Assembly: GCA_015064155.1 (NCBI GenBank)
Contig: SVST01000016.1
Location: 1 to 64,000, forward strand
Length of the DNA stretch: 64,000 bases
Direction: 5' to 3'
DNA from: Oscillospiraceae bacterium
GTDB lineage: Bacteria; Bacillota; Clostridia; Oscillospirales; CAG-272
Shown: piece by piece, positions 8,376 through 18,993 of the stretch
Position numbering within the stretch: the stretch's first letter is position 1
Layout: each line of letters starts with the position of its first letter
Notes under the pieces: generated by a model
What the model was told of the DNA's origin: nothing
Database searches by the model: none
What the model saw: the letters and a program-made list of their open reading frames with translations, nothing else
Position numbers and translations under genes: made by a program

Positions 8376-9662
8376 TTATTCGCCGGCAGGCTCTTCCCAA
8401 CGGCTCGCCGCGCTCCAATCGTGGCACGGCTTGACGTCGGCTCGAACCGATACCTCTGCGTAAAACGCGAAATGATCGGAAGGAGTTCTTCCGTCGTAAT
8501 ACCCCTTTTTGTCATCGGGATCGGGGTAGGTTTCGGTACAGCAATGATAAAATTCGGCGTCCGCACAATCCTTGGTGTACATGATCCAATCGATTCGGTT
8601 GTGTCCGTCGCGAATCTTTTTCGCCGTATCGTGTGCCGATGCGAATCCTGCGATCTCTCGCATCTGATACAGAACGGGTTTGTCGGCTTCGTTGTTGAAG
8701 TCGCCGATCAAGAACACGGGAACGTCGGGAAACAATCGATTCAGATGCTCAAATACCACGTTCATCTGCCGCACGGCGGAATGGCGCTGCAGATGCAGGT
8801 TGACAACCGCAAAGCGTGTATCGGTGACAAGGTCCTCCAGCTCCACGTAGCTGAAATGGCGGTAGTACACCGAATCGGCAAACTTGGAGGGAACGTCGGG
8901 GGTGTCACTCATCCACTTGGTGTCAGCGGACAACAGCCGATAGCGCGTTGCATTGTAAAGGATCGGTGCCACCGAGTTCGCACCCTTCGCATCAACGGGA
9001 ACCGCCGCTTCGTCTTCCCCGTGGCGAGGTCGACCGTTATAATATTGATAGTAACCGTCCAAATTCGCGTGCGTCAGTGCCATCATCGCAAGATCGGGCT
9101 CCTGAATACAAAGCACGTCGGGCAAATACTTGCAAATCACACGGCAGATATTATCCATACGGGTTTGATACGCATGAAACCCGTAAAAATTATATCCCAT
9201 CAAGGAAATCTCCCGACGCGCGGGAATCGCTGTCACACCGCCAAAGGTGAGCGTTCCGTGACCGGCTTTCACCGCATCCTCTACCGCATCAAGGAAAAAG
9301 TGCATTGCCAGTCCAAGCACATACGGGGTCTTGCCGCACAAAGAAATGCCGCGGTCAGACGAAACAAGCTGTGCTTCGGTTTCACCTACCGGCATCTCAT
9401 CCTCCTTGCCCAAAATCAGAATTTCACGCGCTCCGCGCATCTCTTCGTCCGATCGAACCTGCAATTGATCCCCGCACAGATCAAAGATCCGTGCCGCAAG
9501 GGACTCGGCAATTGTCTTTTCAAAACACCGTGCCGCACGCGGATAGACGATACAAAACTCGTCCAAACGAACACCGTTCAAACGCAACGGCTCGTGCGCA
9601 TAGCAAGGAACGATCCCGCAAAGCCCTTTTTCGCGAAGAGCAACGTTTCCATCATTATGCAT
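8376..9662 (-). CDS. Endonuclease/exonuclease/phosphatase family protein
   Basis: MGYNFYG..., CIQEPDL, VVNLHLQRHSAVRQ, LIGDFNNEADKP, RIDWIMYT, PSDHFAF motifs; start at MHNDGNV with AAAGGA RBS. Confidence 0.85.
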   Translation of the reverse strand: MHNDGNVALREKGLCGIVPCYAHEPLRLNGVRLDEFCIVYPRAARCFEKTIAESLAARIFDLCGDQLQVRSDEEMRGAREILILGKEDEMPVGETEAQLVSSDRGISLCGKTPYVLGLAMHFFLDAVEDAVKAGHGTLTFGGVTAIPARREISLMGYNFYGFHAYQTRMDNICRVICKYLPDVLCIQEPDLAMMALTHANLDGYYQYYNGRPRHGEDEAAVPVDAKGANSVAPILYNATRYRLLSADTKWMSDTPDVPSKFADSVYYRHFSYVELEDLVTDTRFAVVNLHLQRHSAVRQMNVVFEHLNRLFPDVPVFLIGDFNNEADKPVLYQMREIAGFASAHDTAKKIRDGHNRIDWIMYTKDCADAEFYHCCTETYPDPDDKKGYYDGRTPSDHFAFYAEVSVRADVKPCHDWSAASRWEEPAGE

Positions 9663-9701
9663 TTCTGATATCCTTTCATTTTTCAAGAACAAGAATTAGT
9701 C

Positions 9702-12700
9702 TTATTTTAAAATCACGTTTTCTTCCCCAAGAAGTGTACGAAGCTCGCGCAAAACGTAATCGGACACGGCAACGCTGTGTGCTACGGTTTCGTACCGCTT
9801 TTCATCTGCGAAGAAAAAGAAGGTTGGGAAGCTTCCCTCAAAGATCTCCAAAAGATTCAACGCTTTATAATATTCCGATGATTTTGCCGACGGAACACGC
9901 AAAAACAGCCTTGACGGTGCTTTTTTTACAGCCTCCGAGGTGCTTTTTTCGGAAGCTTGCGCGGAAGACGGGGAAGAAGCCTTGCGCTCGTCCTCCCTCT
10001 TTGCGGCATACTCCTCGGGACGAAAGCGTTGATCCTCAACCAAAGCCTCAAGCCGATTGACCAAAAGCTTGGGCGGCTCGTCCTCCCGAACCGATACACT
10101 TCCCACCACGTACAGGGCACTGTCGGTGTGGAGCAGATGCGAAGCGTCACGGTATTGACGTGCAAACGCAACACACTCGATCTCCGCCATGCGATCCTCC
10201 AGGGTAAAGAATGCCATCCGTTCTCCGTTTTTGGTGTTTTTGAGGGTAACGGACGTCACGATCCCCGCCAAGGCGGCTCGCGACTTATCCGCGGGGTCGC
10301 AATCGTCCCCCACCAATTCGGCAATCGAATCGGGCGCAAGAATCGCCACGTGCTTGGAATACTCGTCCAGCATCTGCCCCGAGAAATACATTCCCGTGGC
10401 TTCCTTTTCCATGAGCAGCTTTTCTCGCGTGCCAAGCTCGGGAATTTCGGGATATTCGCACGCAGGTGCTTCGGCAACGAGTCCCGGCATGGAAAACATA
10501 TCCAGCTGTCCGTCCAGATTGTTTCTTCCTTTCTCGACCACCTGCTCGATCATCGATTCATAGACGCGGAGCATACGGCTGCGGAACACACCGAGGCGAT
10601 CAAAGGTACCCGCCTTCAAAAGTGCCTCCACCATACGCTTGTTCAATTCGCTGTACGGCATACGGTTGACAAAATCCTCAAACGAGGTAAATTCACCGTG
10701 CTCACGCTCACGAAGAATGGCTTGCAAAAAGCTTTTTCCCACGTTTTTGAGTGCCAAAAGACCGAACCGAATATCCTTTCCGCAAACCGAGAAATACATT
10801 CGGCTTTCGTTGATATCGGGAGGAAGAACGCGAATTCCGCGCGCAGAGCATTCCGAGATATACTCGGCAATCTTGGCATGATTGCCCAAAACGCTGGTTA
10901 AAAGTGCGGAAAAATACGCATGGGGATAATGGCACTTGAGATATGCCGTGCGGTATGAAATCAGAGCGTATGCCGCCGCGTGCGATTTGTTGAACGCGTA
11001 GTTGGCAAAGCTCTCCATATCCGAAAAGAGCCGTTCTGCCGCCTCCCCATCGATTCCCCGCACCCGCGCGCCCTCTACGAAGCATTCACGCTCGGCAAGA
11101 AGCACCGCCGCCTTCTTTTTGGACATGGCACGGCGCACCACGTCTGCGTGTCCAAAGGTATAGCCCGCGATCTCTCGGAAGATACGCATGACCTGCTCTT
11201 GGTAGACCACGCAACCGTAGGTCGTGCGCAAGATCGGCTCCAGCTCGGGAATGGCATAGTCAATCTTCTCGGGATTATGACGGCATTCGATAAATTTGGG
11301 AATCGAATCCATCGGTCCCGGTCGATACAACGCAATGGCGGCAATGATATCGTCAAGACGCTCGGGAGCAAGGCTTGAGAGCATCTGCTTCATGCCTCCC
11401 GACTCCAGCTGAAAAATTCCAGAGGTTCGTCCCGAAGCGATCAATCGGTAGGTATCCTTATCGTCAAGCGGCAGCTTTTCTATTTCAAACAGAGGATCCG
11501 ATTCGCGGATCTGCAGCTCGGCATCGTGCAAAATCGTCAGGTAGCGCAACGCCAAAAAGTCAAATTTCAGAAGTCCGAGCTTTGCCACCGTATCCATATC
11601 AAACTGCGTCACGGGCGTCCCGTTGCTGACGGCAAGCGGCAAATAGGAGGAGATGGGACGGTCGGTTATCACCACACCCGCCGCATGGACCGAAACGTTT
11701 CTCGGCATTCCCTCCAGTGCCATCGCGGTGTCAACCAAGCGACGCACACGGGGCGAGTCCTCATACTGATTCTTAAGCTCGGGCAGCTTGAGTGCCATGG
11801 AAATGGTAATATTCAATTCCTGCGGCACGGCGCGTGCAACGGTATCCACCTCGGCATACGGCATCCCGAGAGCCCGTCCCACGTCACGGATTGCCGCGCG
11901 CGCCGCAAGCGTTCCGAACGTAATGATTTGCGATACGTGATCCTCACCGTATTTATTGGAAACGTACTCGATCACCTCATCGCGTCGATTGTAGCAAAAA
12001 TCAATATCAATATCGGGCATACTCACGCGCTCGGGGTTGAGGAAACGCTCAAACAAGAGATCAAATTTCAAGGAATCCACGTCGGTGATCCCCAAGGCAA
12101 ACGCTACAAGACTGCCCGCCCCCGAGCCACGTCCGGGTCCCACCGGAATGTCCCGGCTTTTGGCAAAATTTACGTAGTCCTGCACGATCAGAAAATAATC
12201 GGCATATCCCATTTGTCCGATCACCGAAAGCTCGTATTCCATCCGTTGGATATACTCGTCTTTGGAATGTCGGTCAAAGGTCACGTGTCCCCGTTCGATG
12301 CGCGTGTCAAGACCGTCAAACGCAAGACGGCGAAGCAGCTCCTCGGCACTCACTCCGACAGGACACGGAAATTTCGGCAAATAGGTGGTGGAAAAATCAA
12401 AGTCCACCTCGCAACGCGCGGCAATGCGAACCGTATTCTCCAAAGCACCCTCATACCGAGAAAAGAGCATTTCCATCTCGTTGGTGTCCTTGACGTAGAA
12501 CTCATCGGTAGCAAATGCCGCAGGACGTCCCGCATCCACGGTGGTATTGGTTTGAATACACATCAAGATCGCCTGCGTTTCGGCATCGGCGCGCGAAAGA
12601 TAATGACAGTCGTTCGTCGCAACCAACGGCAAGTCGCAGCTCTCGGCAAGACGCACGAGAGAGGGCAAGATTGCACGCTCCTCTGCAAGTCCGTGATCCT

Positions 12701-13247
12701 GAAGCTCGATATAAAAGTGATCCTTCCCAAAGAGCGCGGCATATCGGTTGGCTACCGTACGGGCACCTTCAAAATCGCCCTTGCTTAAAAGCTTGGGGAT
12801 TCGACCGCCCAAGCACGCCGACAGCGCGATCAACCCCTCACTGTGACGTCGAAGCAGCTCCTCGTCCACGCGGGGCTTGTTGTAAAAGCCCTCGGTGAAG
12901 GACTTCGATACCATTTCGGTCAAATTTCTGTAGCCAACCATATTTTCACAGAGTAATACCAAATGATCGGCATAGCCCTCGGAGCTGTTGGTACGGTCAA
13001 AGCGCGAATCGGGTGCCACATAAACCTCACAGCCGATAATCGGCTTGATGCCCTCTTTTCGGCATGCCTCGTAGAATGCCACCGCACCGTACATGACCCC
13101 GTGATCAGTGATTGCCACGGCCTCCTGACCGCACGCCTTGACTCTTGCGGGGAGCTCGGAAATGCGACAGGCACCGTCCAAAAGGCTGTATTCACTGTGC
13201 AAATGCAAATGTACAAAACGATTCAAAATCGCGCTCCCCCCTCTCAC
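9702..13247 (-). CDS. dnaE: DNA polymerase III subunit alpha
   Basis: PHP motif FVHLHLHSEYSLLDGA; VGPGRGSGAGSLVAFALGITDVDSL; PDIDIDFCYNRRDEVIEYV; 1181 aa. Confidence 0.96.
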   Translation of the reverse strand: MRGGSAILNRFVHLHLHSEYSLLDGACRISELPARVKACGQEAVAITDHGVMYGAVAFYEACRKEGIKPIIGCEVYVAPDSRFDRTNSSEGYADHLVLLCENMVGYRNLTEMVSKSFTEGFYNKPRVDEELLRRHSEGLIALSACLGGRIPKLLSKGDFEGARTVANRYAALFGKDHFYIELQDHGLAEERAILPSLVRLAESCDLPLVATNDCHYLSRADAETQAILMCIQTNTTVDAGRPAAFATDEFYVKDTNEMEMLFSRYEGALENTVRIAARCEVDFDFSTTYLPKFPCPVGVSAEELLRRLAFDGLDTRIERGHVTFDRHSKDEYIQRMEYELSVIGQMGYADYFLIVQDYVNFAKSRDIPVGPGRGSGAGSLVAFALGITDVDSLKFDLLFERFLNPERVSMPDIDIDFCYNRRDEVIEYVSNKYGEDHVSQIITFGTLAARAAIRDVGRALGMPYAEVDTVARAVPQELNITISMALKLPELKNQYEDSPRVRRLVDTAMALEGMPRNVSVHAAGVVITDRPISSYLPLAVSNGTPVTQFDMDTVAKLGLLKFDFLALRYLTILHDAELQIRESDPLFEIEKLPLDDKDTYRLIASGRTSGIFQLESGGMKQMLSSLAPERLDDIIAAIALYRPGPMDSIPKFIECRHNPEKIDYAIPELEPILRTTYGCVVYQEQVMRIFREIAGYTFGHADVVRRAMSKKKAAVLLAERECFVEGARVRGIDGEAAERLFSDMESFANYAFNKSHAAAYALISYRTAYLKCHYPHAYFSALLTSVLGNHAKIAEYISECSARGIRVLPPDINESRMYFSVCGKDIRFGLLALKNVGKSFLQAILREREHGEFTSFEDFVNRMPYSELNKRMVEALLKAGTFDRLGVFRSRMLRVYESMIEQVVEKGRNNLDGQLDMFSMPGLVAEAPACEYPEIPELGTREKLLMEKEATGMYFSGQMLDEYSKHVAILAPDSIAELVGDDCDPADKSRAALAGIVTSVTLKNTKNGERMAFFTLEDRMAEIECVAFARQYRDASHLLHTDSALYVVGSVSVREDEPPKLLVNRLEALVEDQRFRPEEYAAKREDERKASSPSSAQASEKSTSEAVKKAPSRLFLRVPSAKSSEYYKALNLLEIFEGSFPTFFFFADEKRYETVAHSVAVSDYVLRELRTLLGEENVILK

Positions 13248-14128
13248 AAGTCCTCTGCAAGCTCAATCAGCTTTGCCAATCGATGATTCAAGCCGGATTT
13301 TGAGATCGGCGGCTCGTGGATCGCCACAAGCTCGTCCAGCGTGGCATCGGGATTTCGGTAACGCACCATCGCGCTCACGCGGAGTCCCTCCGGCAGGGCT
13401 TCCAGCTTGCCGCGCTCCATCAATGCGCCAATCGCCTCCATCTGCCGCGTTGCCGCCGAAATTGATTTTTCGATGTTTTTGGTTACACAGTTGGTTGCTC
13501 GGTTTTCGTTGTTTCGGATTTCTCTTGCAATTCGGCTGTTAATAATCGAAAAAACCTTGCTTTGAGAACCCATTTTCGCAATCAGATCCTCCACCGAGCC
13601 GCTGTTTTTGTAATACAGCCCAATGCCCTTGGCACGAACAATTCTGCGCGGCTCATAGCCGATTCCCACGAGAAAGTCCCGCAAAAAAACCTCGTACCGC
13701 CCGTTTGGCAAGAGAAATTCCAAATGAAAGGACTTGGAGGGGTCATTTAATGTCCCGACGGACAAAAAAGCACCTCGCAAGAAAGCCGCCGCACAGCCCT
13801 CGCAAGAAAGATAATGCGCCACCAGCTCGTCGGTCGGCTGTGAAAGCTGACGCAAAAGCTTCGCAGCTGCGGGGGATGTGAACTGCAGGTCGTAAAAGCG
13901 GTGTCCGCACAGCCCCGACATCACCGACTCGGGAGCTTTCGCATATTGCCGATGGATCATATCGGATGCTACCGTAGCAACGACCTCTCTTCGATAGCGA
14001 GCCGAAACGGTGTGCTTTCCCGTTTCCTCGGCGGCAAGCAAAAGACCGTCCCCGAAAGCGCGCCGACAGCAGGGCTTTTTGATCGGCAGCTCGCAAAGCT
14101 CCAGGCAAACCTCATCCGCAAAAGACAT
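13244..14128 (-). CDS. whiA: DNA-binding protein WhiA
   Basis: LAGLIDADG-like N-term and SVGTLNDPSKSFHLEF, NRATNCVTKNIEKSISAATRQMEAI, LDELVAIHEPPISKSGLNHRLAKLIELA; overlaps dnaE start by 4 nt. Confidence 0.93.
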   Translation of the reverse strand: MSFADEVCLELCELPIKKPCCRRAFGDGLLLAAEETGKHTVSARYRREVVATVASDMIHRQYAKAPESVMSGLCGHRFYDLQFTSPAAAKLLRQLSQPTDELVAHYLSCEGCAAAFLRGAFLSVGTLNDPSKSFHLEFLLPNGRYEVFLRDFLVGIGYEPRRIVRAKGIGLYYKNSGSVEDLIAKMGSQSKVFSIINSRIAREIRNNENRATNCVTKNIEKSISAATRQMEAIGALMERGKLEALPEGLRVSAMVRYRNPDATLDELVAIHEPPISKSGLNHRLAKLIELAEDL

Positions 14129-14169
14129 CGCTTTTCCTCCCTTCCCAACTTCTTTTTCTTTGATTTACT

Positions 14170-15066
14170 TTATAAAAAACGAATCTCGCATTCCAATTCG
14201 ACACCGTATCTTTGCAAAACGGTTTCTTGTATTTTTTCCACCAAGCAGCGCACGTCCTTCGCGGTTGCACCGCCGCGGTTCACGATAAAGCCCGCGTGCT
14301 TTTTTGAAACCTCTGCACCGCCAACCGTCAATCCCTTGAGTCCGCAATCCTCGATCAGCTTCCCCGCAAAATGTCCAACGGGTCGCTTGAAGACGCTTCC
14401 GGCACTCGGAAGCTCCAAGGGCTGCGAGCTTCTTCTGCGTTGCTTCAAATCCTCCATCCGTTCACGAATCAAGGCGGGATCGTCGTCGTGCAAAGCAATC
14501 TCCGCGCCCAAAACGACGTACTCGGGATGCGTCATGTAAATACTCGCGCGATATCCGAATGCATGCGCATCCCCCGTCACCGTTTCGATCTTTCCCGTTT
14601 CCATATTGAAATAGGAGGATGACACGCACACGTCGCTCATGCATCCACCGTACGCGCCCGCGTTCATGACCAATGCGCCGCCAAGCGTTCCCGGGATGCC
14701 GTGTGCAAATTCCAAGCCCGAAAGCCCCGCCCGTTCTGCCGAGGTGGCAAGTGAAAACAAGGTCACGCCCGAATCGGCACGGAGAAGATTGCCCGATACG
14801 GAAGAGGAACAAAACGACGTGGTAAAAACGACCACTCCGGAAAAGCCCTCGTCGGAGAACACCACGTTGCTGGCTTTTCCCATCAAAAGATAGCGCACTT
14901 GAAGTAGGCGGATCGATTCCAGCGTATACAAAAGCTCTTTTTCGGTACGCGGAAAAGCCGCAACGGCAGCCTTTCCTCCGATGCGGAAGCTTGAATGCTC
15001 GCACAGGGGGTATTCGGTTTGAAAGGGTACACCCCCTAAAAGCAGAGTGTCGCGAAGCCGTTCCAT
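14170..15066 (-). CDS. murB: UDP-N-acetylmuramate dehydrogenase
   Basis: NTSFRIGG-like SSFRIGGKAAVAAFP, ALVMNAGAYGGCMSDVCV, LPSAGSVFKRP. Confidence 0.94.
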   Translation of the reverse strand: MERLRDTLLLGGVPFQTEYPLCEHSSFRIGGKAAVAAFPRTEKELLYTLESIRLLQVRYLLMGKASNVVFSDEGFSGVVVFTTSFCSSSVSGNLLRADSGVTLFSLATSAERAGLSGLEFAHGIPGTLGGALVMNAGAYGGCMSDVCVSSSYFNMETGKIETVTGDAHAFGYRASIYMTHPEYVVLGAEIALHDDDPALIRERMEDLKQRRRSSQPLELPSAGSVFKRPVGHFAGKLIEDCGLKGLTVGGAEVSKKHAGFIVNRGGATAKDVRCLVEKIQETVLQRYGVELECEIRFL

Positions 15067-15171
15067 TTCGATCCTCCGAAAACAAAGATATCTTACTTAC
15101 CATTATACACCGTGACACCCAAAAATGCAATACGAATCTGCCGAAAAAAGCGAAAAAACCTACAATTCCCC

Positions 15172-15200
15172 TTGCAAAAGAAGCTTTTTTGGTGTATAAT
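15172..15200 (+). promoter_or_regulatory. Promoter of the oxidoreductase-coaE-lytic transglycosylase cluster
   Basis: TTGCAA-17 bp-TATAAT. Confidence 0.7.
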
Positions 15201-15250
15201 AATATGGATATAATTTTGAACAGCGTCCAAAAGTGACGGAAAGGAACGAA

Positions 15251-16408
15251 ATGATGAAGGAACAATCCGCAAAACAGCTCCGCATCGGAATGCTGGGCTT
15301 CGGCTCCATGGGCAGAACCCATACCTGGGCAATCCAAAATATTCCCTTTTTCTACGGCGAACTTTCGTTCTCCGCCAAGGTAGCCGGTGTTTGTACCACA
15401 ACGCTTGAGAAATCGCGGGCGGTTGCCGACAGCTTCGCAATCCCGGTTGCAACGGTTTGCGAGGACGACCTGATCAACGACCCAACGATTGATATCATCG
15501 ATATTTGCACACCGAATATCTATCACTTTGATACGTTGAAAAAAGCGATTGCAAGCGGCAAGCACGTGCTTTGCGAAAAGCCCCTTTGCGTATCGACAGA
15601 GCAAGCAAAGGAAATCCTTGCGCTGTGCAAAAACCAAGGGCAAGTTCTCGGAATGGTTTTCAATTACCGTCATCTTGCTCCCGTCATGCGCGCAAAGCAG
15701 CTGATTGACGAGGGACGGATCGGTCGCGTGCTCAGCTTCCGCGCGGCATATCTGCACAACAGCGCAACCGACGTTCAGAAAAACGCAGGCTGGAAGCAGG
15801 ACCGCGATATCTGCGGTGGCGGTGTATTGTTTGATCTCGGCTCACACGTGATCGACCTGATCGGCTGGCTGTGCGGAAACTTAACCGCTGTCAGCGGAAT
15901 GTCGCAGATTGCTTACCCCACCCGCCGCGGCAGAAACGGCGAGCTTTGGCAAACGAATGCCGATGAGTCCTTTTACCTGCTCGGAAAAACCGAGGGCGGT
16001 GCAAAGGGGACGATTGCGGTTGGAAAATTGCAGGTTGGCACGAACGACGACCTCTCCTTTGAAATCTACGGAGAACACGGTGCGTTGCGCTTTTCTCTGA
16101 TGGAACCCAACTGGCTCTATTTTTACGACGGCAAGGCTCCCGACGGTGCCATGGGCGGCGAACGGGGATTTACACGCATTGAGTGCGTGGGACGTTATCC
16201 GAATTTGATCTTCCCCTCCCCCAAGGCCCCCGCAGGCTGGCTGTACAGCCACCTTAGCGGGATGTATCAGTATCTCTCGGCAGTGGCAAACGGCACGCCG
16301 TTTGAGCCGTCGATTCAAACCGGTGCTTACGTTCAGGCGGTAATGGATGCGGCATACCGATCGGCTGAAGCCGACAGCGTCATGACCGAGGTATCCACAT
16401 GCTGGTAA
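15251..16408 (+). CDS. Gfo/Idh/MocA family oxidoreductase
   Basis: Rossmann GMLGFGSMGRTHTWA; GKHVLCEKPLCVS; GGGVLFDLGSHVIDL. Confidence 0.9.
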   Translation: MMKEQSAKQLRIGMLGFGSMGRTHTWAIQNIPFFYGELSFSAKVAGVCTTTLEKSRAVADSFAIPVATVCEDDLINDPTIDIIDICTPNIYHFDTLKKAIASGKHVLCEKPLCVSTEQAKEILALCKNQGQVLGMVFNYRHLAPVMRAKQLIDEGRIGRVLSFRAAYLHNSATDVQKNAGWKQDRDICGGGVLFDLGSHVIDLIGWLCGNLTAVSGMSQIAYPTRRGRNGELWQTNADESFYLLGKTEGGAKGTIAVGKLQVGTNDDLSFEIYGEHGALRFSLMEPNWLYFYDGKAPDGAMGGERGFTRIECVGRYPNLIFPSPKAPAGWLYSHLSGMYQYLSAVANGTPFEPSIQTGAYVQAVMDAAYRSAEADSVMTEVSTCW

Positions 16409-17001
16409 TCGGATTAACGGGACCAACGGGTGCCGGAAAGGGCTGCGTTGCCGAGCTGTTCGCCTCTTACGGGTTGCCGATTTTGGATGCCGATGCCATC
16501 TACCACGAGCTGTTATGCCCTCCGTCCGCCTGTCTTGACGCACTCACCGAACGCTTCGGAAATACAATCTTAAATGCCGAGGGAACGCTCAATCGCCGTG
16601 CTCTTGCAGGCATTGTGTTTTCCTCCGAATCGGCACTTGCCGATCTGAACCGAATTGCGCACCGCTACGTGATGGAAGAAATCCGCCGTCGGTTAGATCA
16701 CTTGCGAAAGGAAAATACCGTTGCCGCCGTTTTGGATGCTCCCCAGCTGTTTGAAGCGGGGGCCGCGAACGATTGCAACGTCATTGTTTCGGTACTTGCC
16801 GACCCCGCCTTGCGTCTTGAACGCATCGTGCGCCGCGACGGGATTGGCCGCGAAACCGCCAAGGAACGAATGGATGCACAGTACAGCGATGCTTTTTTCC
16901 GCGCACATTCGGACTACGTGATCGAAAACAACGATTCCACCGAGCAGTTGCTTCCGACAGTCCGTAAAATTCTGACCGAAATGGGGGTACTCAAGGCTTG
17001 A
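16399..17001 (+). CDS. coaE: Dephospho-CoA kinase
   Basis: VIGLTGPTGAGKGCVAELFASYGLPILDADAIYH; VIENNDSTEQL. Confidence 0.93.
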   Translation: MLVIGLTGPTGAGKGCVAELFASYGLPILDADAIYHELLCPPSACLDALTERFGNTILNAEGTLNRRALAGIVFSSESALADLNRIAHRYVMEEIRRRLDHLRKENTVAAVLDAPQLFEAGAANDCNVIVSVLADPALRLERIVRRDGIGRETAKERMDAQYSDAFFRAHSDYVIENNDSTEQLLPTVRKILTEMGVLKA

Positions 17002-17579
17002 AATTCAATCTGCGACACGTTTTGATCTTTCTTGCCATTCTCTTGCTCTCCGTGGGATTCGGGTTCGGATTTGACGCGGTTGCAACCGCAGTGGAACGCA
17101 AAAATCATCCGCGCCCCGTCGAGCTTCAAGCAGAGATTTCGCAGAATGCCAAGGAATTCGGTATTCCCGAAGCGATCCTTTGGGCAACCGTGAAAACAAG
17201 CAGCAATTTTGCCAGCAACGTCGTATCCGAGGACGGAAGAATCGGCTTGATGCAGATTTCTCCCGACTGCTTCTCCTTCGTCTGCACCGAGCTTTTGGGA
17301 GAAGACGTCAAGGACTCAGGGCTTTTATATGATCCGTCCACCAATCTTCGTGTCGGCAGTGCGTGGCTTTCTTATCTGTACGGTCGATACGGCGTTTGGG
17401 AACACGCGTTTTTGGCATACGTTGTCGGAACCGAAACGGTAGACAGCTGGCTCTCGGATCCCAACAATCTTTCGGCGCAAGGACAACTCAAAAAAATCCC
17501 GAACAAAACCGCCGCATCCTTTGCGAAAAAGGTAGAAAAAGCGGCATCCTATTACAGCAAACTATATTACGAGGTATAA
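16998..17579 (+). CDS. Membrane-anchored lytic transglycosylase (SLT family)
   Basis: N-terminal TM; EAILWATVKTSSNFASNVVSEDGRIGLMQISPDCF; NLRVGSAWLSYL. Confidence 0.88.
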   Translation: MKFNLRHVLIFLAILLLSVGFGFGFDAVATAVERKNHPRPVELQAEISQNAKEFGIPEAILWATVKTSSNFASNVVSEDGRIGLMQISPDCFSFVCTELLGEDVKDSGLLYDPSTNLRVGSAWLSYLYGRYGVWEHAFLAYVVGTETVDSWLSDPNNLSAQGQLKKIPNKTAASFAKKVEKAASYYSKLYYEV

Positions 17580-17592
17580 GGAGAACCGTACC

Positions 17593-18963
17593 ATGTCAAA
17601 TGCTTTGGCTTATGAAAAAAAGACCGTTTACGAAAAAGCGGGTAAGGAAACCGTAGCAGAGGCTTACGAATATGCCAAGGGCTACGCGCGCTTTCTCGAT
17701 GCCGCAAAAACCGAGCGCGAGGCTGTTTGCGAAGCCATTTCCATGGCAGAAGCAAAGGGCTACCGTCCCTACTCCTTCGGTATGCCCATGAAAGCCGGCG
17801 ATAAATTCTATTACAATAACCGCGACAAAAACATCTATCTCTTTTCGATCGGTACCGAGGATATCAACGAGGGAATCCGCATCACCGCCGCACACATCGA
17901 TTCCCCGCGCTTGGACCTCAAGCAGGTCCCCCTTTACGAGGATGCGGGAATGTGCTATCTCAAAACCCATTATTACGGCGGAATCCGCAAATACCAATGG
18001 TTGGCAACACCGCTTGCCTTGCACGGCGTTGTGATTAAAGAGGACGGAACCGCGGTGAAGATCACCGTTGGTGAGGACGAATCCGACCCCGTTCTGTATA
18101 TCACCGACCTGTTGCCCCACTTGGCAGGCGGGGACGCCGAAAAATCGCTTTCCAAGGCATTCTCTGCCGAAAAGCTGAATATTCTCATCGGTTCCAAGCC
18201 CTTGGACGGTGAGGATAAGGATGCGGTGAAGGCAGGCGTGTTGCGGTATCTCAACGATACCTACGGAATTGTAGAGGAGGATCTGCTCTCCGCAGAGCTT
18301 TCGATCGTCCCCGCAGGAAAAGCACGCGATGCCGGACTTGACCGTTCGATGATCTGCGCTTACGGTCACGACGACCGCGTTTGTGCCTATCCCTCCATCA
18401 CTGCCATGATCGATGCCGACGAAAAGAAGCACACGACCATGTGTATCTTGGTAGACAAGGAGGAAACCGGCAGTGACGGTGTCACGGGCATGCAAAGCGC
18501 TTTGATTACCGATATCATTACCGAAATTGCGAAGGCACTCGGCGGCAACGAAGCAACCGTGAGAGCCCATTCCAAATGTCTTTCCAGTGACGTTGCCGCA
18601 ACCTTTGACCCCAACTATGCCGACGTTTTCGAGCGTCGCAATTCCGCGCTGATCGGGTGCGGTGTTGCCATGTGCAAATATACCGGCTCGCGCGGCAAGA
18701 GTGGCACCTCGGATGCCAGTGCCGAGCTGGTTGCGTGGGTGCGCCGTTGCCTCAACCAAGCAGGGGTGGTTTGGCAGACCTGTGAGCTTGGAAAGGTAGA
18801 CGTAGGCGGTGGCGGAACCGTTGCCAAATATATGGCAAACCACAACATCGATACCATCGATATCGGTGTCAGCGTGCTTTCGATGCATGCACCGTACGAA
18901 TTGATCTCCAAGGTTGATCTGTACGAGGCTTACCGCGCGTTCTACGCATTCTATCGATTCTGA
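17593..18963 (+). CDS. M18 family aminopeptidase
   Basis: AHIDSPRLDLKQVP, YGHDDRVCAYPS, DKEETGSDGVTGMQS, SVLSMHAPYELISKVD. Confidence 0.93.
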   Translation: MSNALAYEKKTVYEKAGKETVAEAYEYAKGYARFLDAAKTEREAVCEAISMAEAKGYRPYSFGMPMKAGDKFYYNNRDKNIYLFSIGTEDINEGIRITAAHIDSPRLDLKQVPLYEDAGMCYLKTHYYGGIRKYQWLATPLALHGVVIKEDGTAVKITVGEDESDPVLYITDLLPHLAGGDAEKSLSKAFSAEKLNILIGSKPLDGEDKDAVKAGVLRYLNDTYGIVEEDLLSAELSIVPAGKARDAGLDRSMICAYGHDDRVCAYPSITAMIDADEKKHTTMCILVDKEETGSDGVTGMQSALITDIITEIAKALGGNEATVRAHSKCLSSDVAATFDPNYADVFERRNSALIGCGVAMCKYTGSRGKSGTSDASAELVAWVRRCLNQAGVVWQTCELGKVDVGGGGTVAKYMANHNIDTIDIGVSVLSMHAPYELISKVDLYEAYRAFYAFYRF

Positions 18964-18993
18964 TTTTCAAAAAACGGGAAAGGAGAGCCAGCT

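Noticed and set aside
8421-9668. 415-aa plus-strand ORF opposite the endonuclease/exonuclease/phosphatase gene
   Set aside because: Shadow ORF on the antisense strand: His/Arg-rich, no RBS or family motifs, and the minus-strand frame has clear catalytic motifs.
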